A DNA stretch of 6,991 nt from a bacterium (GTDB lineage Bacteria; Patescibacteriota; Microgenomatia; Woykebacterales; RBG-16-39-9b): positions 1 through 6,991 of the forward strand of contig JAUYHE010000037.1 in NCBI GenBank assembly GCA_030690175.1, read 5' to 3'. Shown piece by piece: positions 1 to 6,991 of the stretch. The notes below the pieces were generated by a model. The model worked only from the letters and a program-made list of their open reading frames with translations, made no database searches and was not told the origin of the DNA. Made by a program: the position numbers and the translations under genes. Position 1 is the first letter of the stretch. Every line of letters begins with the position of its first letter.

Positions 1-1881
1 CGACGGCCCGGAATGTACATCGGCTCAACCGACGTCCATGGACTCCAACACCTAGTTACTGAGATCATTGATAATTCGGTCGATGAGTCACTCGCTGGCT
101 ACGCCAAGAACGTCTGGGTTTTTATCCATCCTGATGAAAAAATCACTGTCATCGACGATGGTCGTGGCATTCCGGTAGAAACCCATTCACAAACCGGCAA
201 ATCTGCCCTCGAAGTAGCCATGACTTATCTCCACGCCGGCGGTAAATTTGGCGGCGGAGGATATAAGGTTTCTGGGGGTTTGCACGGAGTCGGCGCTTCA
301 GCCGTCAACGCCCTTAGCGAGGAGATGCGAGTTGAGGTAAAAAGAGACGGTAAACTTTTTTCCCAGGAATACAAAGCGGGCAAACCAACTGGAAAAGTCG
401 CCTCTGGCGAAGAATCGAAGTTGTCAGGAAAAGCGAAAGAAATTTGGCAAAGGAACAAAAGCGGAACAGCCACTTATTTTTTCCCTGATAAAAAAATATT
501 TTCTTCAATTTCGGTTGATTTTAAAACCCTAGAAAAACAAGTCCGGGAACGGGCGTACCTCGTGGCAGGGCTTTTTTTTCATATCAAAGATGGGCGTACG
601 GGTCTAGAGAAAAATTTTTATTTCGACGGAGGTATCAAAAGCCTGGTTGAAAATTTAAATAAAAACAAAACACCTAGTCACCAACCAATCTTTATAAAAA
701 AGGATACCGAAAATATAAGTGTGGAGGTAGCCATTCAATACAACGATTCCTTCACCGAAACCGTCGAGAGCTTCGCAAACGTCATTAATACCACCGAGGG
801 GGGCACTCACTTGACTGGCTTTAAGATGGCGCTAACTCGTGCGATAAATGATTACGCCAGAAAGATTGGGGCCGCCAAAGATATCGAGGGCGGTTTTAGT
901 GGTGAGGATTCCCGCGAAGGTCTCACTGCCGTAGTAGCTATCAAAATGAATTCTGAAAAACTTGAATTTGAGGGTCAAACCAAAACAAAACTTGGAAACG
1001 CCGAAGTCCTCCCCCTTGTCCAAACAGTCGTCAAGGATGGTCTCGAAACGTTCTTTGAAGAAAATCCTGCCGAAGCTCGCAAAATCGTTGAGAAGATTTT
1101 TCTGGCTGCCACGGCCCGCTTGGCGGCAAAGGCGGCCAAGGAGGCGGTTATCCGCAAGGGTGCTTTGGAAGGAATGACTCTTCCGGGAAAACTAGCTGAT
1201 TGTCAGGAAAAAAATCCGGCTTTTTCTGAAATTTATATTGTTGAGGGAGACAGTGCGGGGGGTAGTGCCAAACAGGGAAGAGACCGTCATTTCCAGGCAA
1301 TCTTACCTCTTGGCGGGAAAATATTAAACACCGAAAGGGCCCGTCTTGACAAAATAATTCAATTTGAAGACATTAAGAATTTGATTATTGCTTTAGGCGC
1401 CGGCATAGCTGAGACTTTTAATATTGAGAAGCTACGTTACCACCGGGTAATTCTTATGACAGATGCCGATGTGGATGGAGAGCATATTCGCACCCTGCTA
1501 CTTACCTTCTTTTTCCGTTATATGCCCCAAGTTATCGAAGGCGGATACCTTTACATTGCTCAACCGCCACTGTATAAAATAACCTACGGTAAAGAAAGCT
1601 CGTATGCCTACAGCGACGAGGGTAAGGACTCTGCAGTTAAAGCATATTCTGGAAAGGCAAAAGGATCCGCTAGTATTCAACGCTATAAAGGGCTGGGAGA
1701 AATGAATCCTGATCAACTTTGGGAAACCACAATGGATCCCAAAACAAGAATCATCAAAAAGGTAGGTGTGGAGGATGCAACCAAAGCAGATGAGATTTTC
1801 AACATGCTAATGGGCGAGGAAGTCCCCCCACGGAAAAAATTCATCCAAACCCACGCCCGCTACGCCACTTTGGATGTTTAG
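1..1881 (+). CDS. gyrB: DNA gyrase subunit B, 5'-truncated by the window edge
   Basis: ATPase and TOPRIM subunit of type IIA topoisomerase; with GyrA it introduces negative supercoils using ATP. The frame is open from base 1, reading RRPGMYIGST, so the first visible ATG (13) is internal and not the start. By alignment to remembered E. coli motifs, about 21 N-terminal codons are missing. Counting codons from base 1: the GHKL ATPase shows EIIDNSVDE (catalytic Glu21, Mg-binding Asn25), DDGRGIP (Asp52) and the ATP-lid GGLHGVG loop; QTK carries the transducer lysine (Lys328); the TOPRIM domain shows VEGDSAGGSA (Glu415) and DADVDGEH (Asp488, Asp490, Asp492) for metal binding; RYKGLGEMNPDQLWETTMDP is the GyrA-contacting tail. 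PLGGKILNTERAR and the immediately following gyrA favour GyrB over ParE. At about 650 residues in full, it is the short form without the large insertion of E. coli GyrB. All key residues are present. The upstream promoter lies outside the window. Confidence 0.97.
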   Translation, partial: RRPGMYIGSTDVHGLQHLVTEIIDNSVDESLAGYAKNVWVFIHPDEKITVIDDGRGIPVETHSQTGKSALEVAMTYLHAGGKFGGGGYKVSGGLHGVGASAVNALSEEMRVEVKRDGKLFSQEYKAGKPTGKVASGEESKLSGKAKEIWQRNKSGTATYFFPDKKIFSSISVDFKTLEKQVRERAYLVAGLFFHIKDGRTGLEKNFYFDGGIKSLVENLNKNKTPSHQPIFIKKDTENISVEVAIQYNDSFTETVESFANVINTTEGGTHLTGFKMALTRAINDYARKIGAAKDIEGGFSGEDSREGLTAVVAIKMNSEKLEFEGQTKTKLGNAEVLPLVQTVVKDGLETFFEENPAEARKIVEKIFLAATARLAAKAAKEAVIRKGALEGMTLPGKLADCQEKNPAFSEIYIVEGDSAGGSAKQGRDRHFQAILPLGGKILNTERARLDKIIQFEDIKNLIIALGAGIAETFNIEKLRYHRVILMTDADVDGEHIRTLLLTFFFRYMPQVIEGGYLYIAQPPLYKITYGKESSYAYSDEGKDSAVKAYSGKAKGSASIQRYKGLGEMNPDQLWETTMDPKTRIIKKVGVEDATKADEIFNMLMGEEVPPRKKFIQTHARYATLDV

Positions 1882-1884
1882 ACA

Positions 1885-1949
1885 TAAGATTTAAGGTGCC
1901 TGATTTAAAAATTTTCCCCTTACTCTTACATCTTAGGTCTTAGATCTTA
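1885..1949 (+). repeat. 7-bp-periodic inverted repeat in the gyrB-gyrA spacer, possible hairpin
   Basis: The 77-bp spacer holds TCTTA four times at an exact 7-bp spacing (starts 1924, 1931, 1938, 1945). The reverse-complement-type unit occurs twice at the same spacing on the left (TAAGATT at 1885, TAAGGTG at 1892), and another TAAGA abuts the gyrA ATG (1954-1958). In RNA, UAAGAUUUAAGG (1885-1896) can pair with 1938-1949 over 12 positions, two of them G-U, enclosing a loop of about 41 nt. The pairing is AU-rich. The hairpin would end 9 nt before the gyrA start, so it might influence gyrA translation or gyrB 3'-end processing; that is inference. It could equally be a decayed simple repeat. It lacks the GC-rich stem and following T-run of an intrinsic terminator. 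No sigma-70-like promoter is obvious in the spacer. Confidence 0.6.
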
Positions 1950-1958
1950 AAACTAAGA

Positions 1959-4445
1959 ATGGCAGACGAAAACGAACAAACAACTGAAAAAAACGTTGGT
2001 CGGGTAGAACCGATTGAAATTATTGACGAAATGCAGCGCTCCTACCTAGATTACGCCATGAGCGTGATCGTCCAAAGAGCCCTCCCAGATGTAAAGGATG
2101 GCCTCAAGCCCGTTCACCGTCGGATTCTCTACGCCATGCACGAACTCGGTCTTACTCACGAAGCCAAATACCGCAAAAGTGCTACCGTAGTCGGTGAAGT
2201 CCTAGGAAAATACCACCCCCATGGCGATTCCCCTGTGTATGACGCGTTAGTTCGACTAGCCCAGGAATTTGCGATGAGAGCTCCCTTGGTAGATGGGCAA
2301 GGAAATTTTGGGTCGGTTGACGGTGACCCACCAGCGGCAATGCGGTATACCGAAGCGAGAATGGCGCGGATCGCCGCCGAAATGCTCGCCGACATCGAAA
2401 AAAATACCGTTACTTTTACTGATAACTTTGACGCAACTAGAAAAGAACCGATAATTCTTCCCGCCAAACTACCAAATCTTCTTTTAAACGGCTCAGCCGG
2501 TATTGCGGTCGGAATGGCAACAAACATACCGCCTCACAATTTAAACGAGTTGGCAGACGCCCTTGTATTTTTGATTAATAATCCCGAAGCAAGCGTTGAG
2601 GACCTGATGAAATTTATCAAAGGCCCAGATTTTCCGACTGGCGGCGCTATTTTTGACATCAACGAAATCAGAGCTGCCTACGCCACCGGTAAGGGACGTA
2701 TCGTGATGCGAGCCAAGGCTGAAATAGAAGAAGACAAAGGTGGAAAATTTAACATAATCGTTTCCGAAATCCCCTATCAAGTCAATAAATCTGTTCTAAT
2801 CGCCCGAATCGCCGCCTTGGTGAAGGATAAAAAGATCGATGGTGTGTCTGACCTTCGCGATGAATCTGATCGTCGGGGTATGCGAGTAGTAATTGAACTA
2901 AAGCGGGATGGACGGCCAAAATCAATCTTGAACAATCTTTACAAACATACTGCCATGCAGCTTGCTTTTAACGTGAATACGGTCGCTTTAGTTGATGGTG
3001 TTCCGTTGACCCTAACCTTAAAACAAATTTTGACCGAATATATCCGCCACCGCCAAGCAGTCGTTACTAAAAGAACTCAATTTGAGCTGGATGCAGCCCA
3101 AAAACGGGCTCATATTCTAGAGGGTTTGAAAATTGCTTTAGACCATTTGGACGCTGTGATCGATACAATAAAGAAATCTAAAGACGCTGACACGGCCAAA
3201 ACCAACTTGATGACGCGTTTCAAGCTCACTGAAATCCAGGCTGTAGCGATACTTGATATGCAACTGCGGCGTCTAGCCGCGCTTGAAAGAAAGAAAATTG
3301 AAGACGAATACAAGGAGGTGGTGAAGACAATTGCTTACTTAGAAGCGCTGCTAGCGTCACCAAAAAAGATTTTGGGTGTCATCGAAAAGGAGCTCATGGG
3401 CGTCAAGGAAAAGTATGGTGACGCTCGTCGGACTCGCGTATATGCCAACCCAATTGGTGAATTTTCCGAGGAAGATCTCATTCCGGCGGAACAGGTAGTT
3501 GTCACTACCACTACCAGCGGGTACATCAAAAGAAGCCCAATCACTACGTTTCGGTCGCAGGCCCGAGGCGGAAAGGGCGTCTCGGGAGTGTCGATGAAAG
3601 AAGAAGATACCGTAGCCGATATATTCACGGCGAATACTCATGACTCGCTGATGATATTTACAAATTTGGGAAGAGTATTTCAAATAAAAGTGTACGAGCT
3701 TCCTGAAGGTAGTCGTTACTCCAAAGGAGCAGCGATCGTGAACCTAATTGAGCTTGAGCAAAACGAAACCATCACCTCCATTTTACCTGCTTCAAAACAA
3801 GCAAAGAACAGTCAAAACTTTTTATTTATGGCCACAAAAAGGGGACTTGTTAAAAAGACGGCGTTGGAAGAATTTGAGCACATTAGAAAAAGTGGTTTGA
3901 TTGCAATTAAGCTGGCAGCAGGTGATGAACTTTCTTGGGTAAATCTAACTAACGGTCGGGACAACATGATTATGGTAACCCGTAATGGTATGAGCATAAA
4001 ATTCTCCGAAAAAGACGTGCGTCCCATGGGCCGACCAGCAGCTGGTGTCCTTGGCATAAGATTAAAGACAGGCGACAACGTCATCACTACCTCTAAAGTA
4101 ACTGATGGGGGAGAACTAGTCGTTGTCACGGAAAATGGCCTTGGCAAAAAAAGCAAGCTGACCGATTGGCCAAAGCAGGGAAGAGCTGGTTACGGAGTAA
4201 AAGCGGCTGAAGTCACTGCTAGAAACGGCAAACTGGTCTCGGCCCAGGTGATCGGAAAGGAAGATAAACACCTGATTATTACAAGCAAATTAGGACAAGT
4301 AATTCGGCTACCGATCAAGGATGTTCCTCCCCTTACGAGGCAAACTCAAGGTGTCATTTTAATCAGATTTTCAAACAAAGATGATTCTGTGGCCGCTGTT
4401 TCAAGTATAAAACAAGAAAGCGATCAGGATAAAAAAGGACCGTGA
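1959..4445 (+). CDS. gyrA: DNA gyrase subunit A
   Basis: Breakage-reunion subunit of DNA gyrase; it cuts both strands through a phosphotyrosyl bond and wraps DNA around its C-terminal domain. The 828 residues are close to the usual length. The start is the first ATG after an in-frame TAG at 1941; no Shine-Dalgarno precedes it. The winged-helix/tower region occupies about residues 20-505. The catalytic tyrosine is Tyr130 in AAMRYTEARM, preceded by Arg129. The quinolone-determining region reads HPHGDSPVYD: Ser91 and Asp95 (E. coli 83 and 87) are wild-type, but Pro92 replaces E. coli Ala84. The C-terminal beta-pinwheel (about 510-815) begins with a GyrA-box, QARGGKG, at 534-540, which argues for GyrA over ParC; later blades include QGRAGYGVKA and RQTQGVILI. 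A short charged tail ends the protein. It follows gyrB by 77 bp on the same strand and is probably co-transcribed with it. The stop lies 6 bp from that of the convergent kinase. Confidence 0.98.
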   Translation: MADENEQTTEKNVGRVEPIEIIDEMQRSYLDYAMSVIVQRALPDVKDGLKPVHRRILYAMHELGLTHEAKYRKSATVVGEVLGKYHPHGDSPVYDALVRLAQEFAMRAPLVDGQGNFGSVDGDPPAAMRYTEARMARIAAEMLADIEKNTVTFTDNFDATRKEPIILPAKLPNLLLNGSAGIAVGMATNIPPHNLNELADALVFLINNPEASVEDLMKFIKGPDFPTGGAIFDINEIRAAYATGKGRIVMRAKAEIEEDKGGKFNIIVSEIPYQVNKSVLIARIAALVKDKKIDGVSDLRDESDRRGMRVVIELKRDGRPKSILNNLYKHTAMQLAFNVNTVALVDGVPLTLTLKQILTEYIRHRQAVVTKRTQFELDAAQKRAHILEGLKIALDHLDAVIDTIKKSKDADTAKTNLMTRFKLTEIQAVAILDMQLRRLAALERKKIEDEYKEVVKTIAYLEALLASPKKILGVIEKELMGVKEKYGDARRTRVYANPIGEFSEEDLIPAEQVVVTTTTSGYIKRSPITTFRSQARGGKGVSGVSMKEEDTVADIFTANTHDSLMIFTNLGRVFQIKVYELPEGSRYSKGAAIVNLIELEQNETITSILPASKQAKNSQNFLFMATKRGLVKKTALEEFEHIRKSGLIAIKLAAGDELSWVNLTNGRDNMIMVTRNGMSIKFSEKDVRPMGRPAAGVLGIRLKTGDNVITTSKVTDGGELVVVTENGLGKKSKLTDWPKQGRAGYGVKAAEVTARNGKLVSAQVIGKEDKHLIITSKLGQVIRLPIKDVPPLTRQTQGVILIRFSNKDDSVAAVSSIKQESDQDKKGP

Positions 4446-4451
4446 CCATTT

Positions 4452-6740
4452 TCAACCTGACACTTCAACCGCAAGTTTTACTTTTTTGCGATTAAAAGTT
4501 CTTTTGGGTTTTGAGTAATTGTTAGGCGTTTCTTTGTCAAGAGCTGGTCTAGTGGCAACTGGAATAGTGAAACTAAAGCGGCTGCCTTTTCCTAAAGTAG
4601 AGTCGACCCAAATATCCCCACCATGCATGTTGACTATCGCCTTAGAAATATAAAGACCCAGACCCGTACCTTTTGAACCTTGTTCTAGTACTCCTGACAC
4701 GCGGAAAAATTTAGTAAAGAGATGTGGCAAAGCTGAAGCGGGGATACCCTGACCAGTATCTGTCAGTGTTGTCGCTACCTTTCCTGCCTTGGGATCGTAT
4801 TGAGAACTGATTTCTACGCTACCACCGGCCTTCGTGTAATTGAGGGCGTTACCAAGCAAATTGGACACCACTTCACTGATCCGGAATTTATCGACTAACA
4901 CCGGCGGCAAATCAGCCGAACAATTAAGAGAAAGGTTAATTCCTTTTTCTTTTGAGAGCGGCACATAGTTGCTTACCAATTCCTGCAAAAGTGACTTCCA
5001 GTTTTGCGCTACGGCCTCAATTTTCATAGCTCCTCTTTCAATTCGAGAAACAGACAATAAATTCTCAACCAAAGCGGCTAGCTGCGAAGAGGAGATAAAC
5101 GCCTTATCCAAAAACGAGCGTTGCTCTTTGGGAAGACTTTTTTTTACCTCTTCTTGAAGAACCGATAAATAGCCTCTAATAGCTGTCAGCGGTGTCCGTA
5201 GCTCATGCGCCGCCATTGATACGAAATCAAGTTTCATTTCTTCAAGTTCTTTTTCTTTTGAAACATCGTTTAAGGTAATGATGGCCCCCAGTCCAACGTC
5301 TTCACCTTCTCTAATAGCTGAAGCGGTTAGATTAACGTACAGTTGTTTGTTGTAATCAGTAATAATTTTGAGATTATCTTTTTGGTAGACGATCTCATCG
5401 CTCTCGAGTTTGCGGTGGGGAATAAAATCCTTAAACCAAATGCTTTTATCATCTTCAGATGCCTTGACGAGGTTATCAATATTTTTGCCAACAATGTCTG
5501 ATTCCGAAAAGCCCAGCATCTTTAAAGCGGCTGGGTTTATCGTGATTACATTCCCTTCAAAATCAATGGCCAAGACCCCATCGGCGATAGATTCGATAGT
5601 GGTGTTTAATTTATTTCTTTCCGCGGTGATGTCGGTAAATAAGGCGCGGATCTTACTGATGTCGGTAGCCACACCAACAACTCCGTAAATAACCCCATTT
5701 GAATCCTTCAGGACGGAAGCGGAAAAATTTACTGGTTTTTTGGTTCCATCGGCGGCAATTAAATCTAGCTCAGCACCTGTAATTGTCTGCCCCTCATACA
5801 GGGTTTTCAAATATTTTTCAGAAAATAATTGCCAGTTTCCTTTAAACAGTCTATTGAGGTGAGATCCTACTAGATCTTCCTTTTCGTAACCAAGCACATC
5901 CTTCACCGCCGGATTAACAAACTCAATAATGCCATCCAGATTGAAGACGATGAGTATTTCGTGCATAGTGTCAACAATATTGATTACGGCTGTCGCTGGA
6001 TTGATGACGAACAATTTATACCGGATCATCGCGTAGGTAATGGTAATACTCATTACGGTAGTAAGCATCACTGCGGCTTGAAAAATCTGAATATGAAGAA
6101 TCGGTAACAAACCATTAGTGATGGAGCCGCCTACTACCGGTACCAGGACACCGAAGATAATTAGCGCTGTTTGAGTTCGCCGTTTTTTGTTCTTTAATCG
6201 CAGCCAGTAGCGGGCCAGCAGTCCAATGGAGATCACAAATAAAAAGTCCAGCCAGGCTATCGCCAACCAAAAAAGAGGTGCGGTCGGACTCTCCCACCCC
6301 CAAAATACTCTGTGGTAACTGCTAGGAGTATTAACATTAACTAAATCGGTCGTCCAACCCAGAAAAAGGAAAAAAACTGCCGGTAAAAAAAGCAGGGCGA
6401 GGGTTGAAAATTTGGATAGGACGTTGTCTTTGCCGATATAAGCTAAAGTAAAACTAAGAAAAAGTGGCGAGACAAACACCCAACCAATTATGCCAACCGT
6501 CTCCCAAAAGCCAGCGGCAGTAGTGGTGACACTTAGCCTTGATAGGGTTTCGGATAGACTCCAGGGAAGAAGAGCAAGCACCGTAAAAATAAACCAGCGA
6601 TTAATAGTGTCTTTCGAACCTTTAGAAATAATTAAATAAATTACAACGCTATTGGTGACGAAAGCTAGGTAAGACAAAAGAGCGTAAGGATTGAATGTAA
6701 AATTAACAAGTTCTAGCAGGCTGGCAGTAAGATTAGTCAT
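4452..6740 (-). CDS. 7TM, double-PAS sensor histidine kinase
   Basis: Membrane-bound two-component sensor kinase, 762 residues. Residues 1-240 hold about seven hydrophobic segments (near 17-39, 50-66, 79-101, 110-129, 155-179, 190-213, 219-239), matching the N-terminal 7TM histidine kinase region. Two PAS domains follow: about 254-365 (FVNPAVKDVLGYEKEDLVG, PAC part ending VGVATDISK) and 376-495 (INPAALKMLGFSESDIVG). A dimerisation/phosphoacceptor helix carries the H-box AAHELRTPLT with His512. The HATPase domain shows the N-box NLLGNALNYT (Asn631), G1 DTGQGIP (Asp661), F-box LFTKFFR and G2 GSKGTGLGLYIS, so the kinase should be active. A basic tail of about 35 residues ends it. The start is the first ATG after an in-frame TAG three codons upstream and leaves a normal run-in to the first membrane segment; no Shine-Dalgarno is seen. 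The ligand and response regulator cannot be read from the window. A close paralogue lies immediately upstream. Confidence 0.95.
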   Translation of the reverse strand: MTNLTASLLELVNFTFNPYALLSYLAFVTNSVVIYLIISKGSKDTINRWFIFTVLALLPWSLSETLSRLSVTTTAAGFWETVGIIGWVFVSPLFLSFTLAYIGKDNVLSKFSTLALLFLPAVFFLFLGWTTDLVNVNTPSSYHRVFWGWESPTAPLFWLAIAWLDFLFVISIGLLARYWLRLKNKKRRTQTALIIFGVLVPVVGGSITNGLLPILHIQIFQAAVMLTTVMSITITYAMIRYKLFVINPATAVINIVDTMHEILIVFNLDGIIEFVNPAVKDVLGYEKEDLVGSHLNRLFKGNWQLFSEKYLKTLYEGQTITGAELDLIAADGTKKPVNFSASVLKDSNGVIYGVVGVATDISKIRALFTDITAERNKLNTTIESIADGVLAIDFEGNVITINPAALKMLGFSESDIVGKNIDNLVKASEDDKSIWFKDFIPHRKLESDEIVYQKDNLKIITDYNKQLYVNLTASAIREGEDVGLGAIITLNDVSKEKELEEMKLDFVSMAAHELRTPLTAIRGYLSVLQEEVKKSLPKEQRSFLDKAFISSSQLAALVENLLSVSRIERGAMKIEAVAQNWKSLLQELVSNYVPLSKEKGINLSLNCSADLPPVLVDKFRISEVVSNLLGNALNYTKAGGSVEISSQYDPKAGKVATTLTDTGQGIPASALPHLFTKFFRVSGVLEQGSKGTGLGLYISKAIVNMHGGDIWVDSTLGKGSRFSFTIPVATRPALDKETPNNYSKPKRTFNRKKVKLAVEVSG

Positions 6741-6754
6741 TTTTATCTAATTTG

Positions 6755-6783
6755 AGCATAAGATCTCTAGGTATACCTGTCAA
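6755..6783 (-). promoter_or_regulatory. Sigma-70-like promoter for the 7TM histidine kinase
   Basis: Read on the - strand, a perfect -35 TTGACA (6783-6778) is followed by a 17-bp spacer and TATGCT (6760-6755), four of six matches to TATAAT. Only 14 nt separate the -10 from the kinase ATG at 6740, so a transcript starting about 7 nt downstream would have a leader of well under ten bases, which fits the absence of a Shine-Dalgarno. The -35 overlaps the TGA stop of the upstream kinase paralogue (6782-6780). The spacer contains the perfect palindrome GGTATACC (6777-6770), a possible small operator or coincidence. The promoter is inferred from sequence alone; the gene could also be read through from the upstream kinase. 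Confidence 0.6.
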
Positions 6784-6991
6784 GCTAAGGTCGCCTTTTT
6801 CAAAGGTTTTTTTGGGTTAATTTTCCTTTGTTTCAGTGGCAAACTAAAGGTAAAAGTACTCCCAACGCCAAACTTGCTTTTCACCCAGATTTTCCCTTGG
6901 TGCATATCAATTATCGCTTTGGAAATATAAAGACCCAGACCCGTACCTTTAGAGCCTTGCTCAAGTACTCCTGATACACGGAAAAATTTAG
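6780..6991 (-). CDS. Second sensor histidine kinase, C-terminal fragment (continues past the window edge)
   Basis: On the - strand the frame is open from the right edge to TGA at 6782-6780, giving 69 codons. They encode the end of a HATPase domain: KFFRVSGVLEQ (F-box end), the G2 ATP-lid motif GSKGTGLGLYISK, then the final strand IWVKSKFGVGSTFTFSLP, and a lysine-rich tail ending KKATLA. No start codon is visible because the gene begins outside the window; this is the 3' end of a full gene, not evidence of a pseudogene. By hand alignment 39 of 51 residues match the neighbouring kinase (its residues 677-727), with the first 26 identical, so the two are paralogues in tandem. The gap to the downstream kinase ATG is 39 bp, compatible with an operon. 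The sensor domains of this copy cannot be seen. Confidence 0.92.
   Translation of the reverse strand, partial: KFFRVSGVLEQGSKGTGLGLYISKAIIDMHQGKIWVKSKFGVGSTFTFSLPLKQRKINPKKPLKKATLA

Noticed and set aside
13..15. ATG at 13 as the gyrB start codon.
   Set aside because: The frame is open to base 1 and encodes the conserved RPGMYIGST motif, which lies internally in GyrB; the true start is outside the window.
2156..2527. A 123-codon open frame on the - strand inside gyrA, and similar shorter ones within gyrB, gyrA and the kinase.
   Set aside because: They lie wholly inside strongly recognised genes in other frames, have no recognisable domains or start signals, and are serine/alanine-rich in the manner of antisense shadows.
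4475..4495. CGCAA/TTGCG inverted repeat as a bidirectional terminator for gyrA and the kinase.
   Set aside because: Five pairs around an 11-nt loop with no T-tract after it on either strand, and it lies within the kinase coding region.
6757..6764. The 8-mer CATAAGAT shared by the gyrB-gyrA spacer (1883-1890) and the kinase promoter region.
   Set aside because: A single 8-bp match in AT-rich intergenic DNA is weak evidence for a shared operator, and the flanking bases do not align well.
6794..6813. A + strand stem CCTTT/AAAGG with a 3-nt loop followed by seven T residues, resembling an intrinsic terminator.
   Set aside because: The stem is only 5 bp and AU-rich, and it lies inside the coding sequence for the lysine-rich tail of the - strand kinase, where AAA codons create T-runs by themselves. 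No + strand gene ends there.

Overview
The window looks like a chromosomal fragment from a bacterium with a moderate-GC genome. It carries the DNA gyrase genes in the order gyrB-gyrA and a cluster of membrane sensor histidine kinases facing them on the opposite strand. Three things fit a Candidatus Patescibacteria (CPR) type genome, or another lineage with sparse Shine-Dalgarno use: neither complete start codon has a recognisable Shine-Dalgarno sequence, the coding is very compact, and the kinase has a 7TM-PAS-PAS-HisKA-HATPase layout. This is inference from style, not proof. TGA ends gyrA and both kinases, so the window gives no reason to suspect UGA recoding.

Layout, left to right. (1) 1-1881, + strand: gyrB missing only about 21 N-terminal codons, with intact GHKL ATPase and TOPRIM motifs. 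(2) 1882-1958: a short spacer holding a 7-bp-periodic inverted repeat (TAAGANN on the left, TCTTANN on the right) that can fold into a long-range hairpin just before gyrA. (3) 1959-4445, + strand: complete gyrA with the catalytic tyrosine and a GyrA-box. (4) 4452-6740, - strand: a complete 762-residue 7TM/double-PAS histidine kinase, converging on gyrA with only 6 bp between the stop codons. (5) 6741-6779 plus the adjoining bases to 6783: a kinase gene gap with a strong sigma-70-like promoter (TTGACA, 17 bp, TATGCT). (6) 6780-6991, - strand: the C-terminal 69 codons of a second, clearly paralogous histidine kinase that continues beyond the right edge.

GyrB and GyrA form the A2B2 gyrase that introduces negative supercoils, and they are probably co-transcribed. 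The two kinases are tandem paralogues on the other strand. No response regulator is visible, so their partner is unknown. I see no undescribed defence, mobile or biosynthetic system here. The points worth a second look are the tandem kinase duplication, the near-leaderless promoter overlapping the upstream stop codon, the periodic inverted repeat between the gyrase genes, and the proline next to the quinolone-contact serine in GyrA. No stretch over 300 bp lacks a gene.
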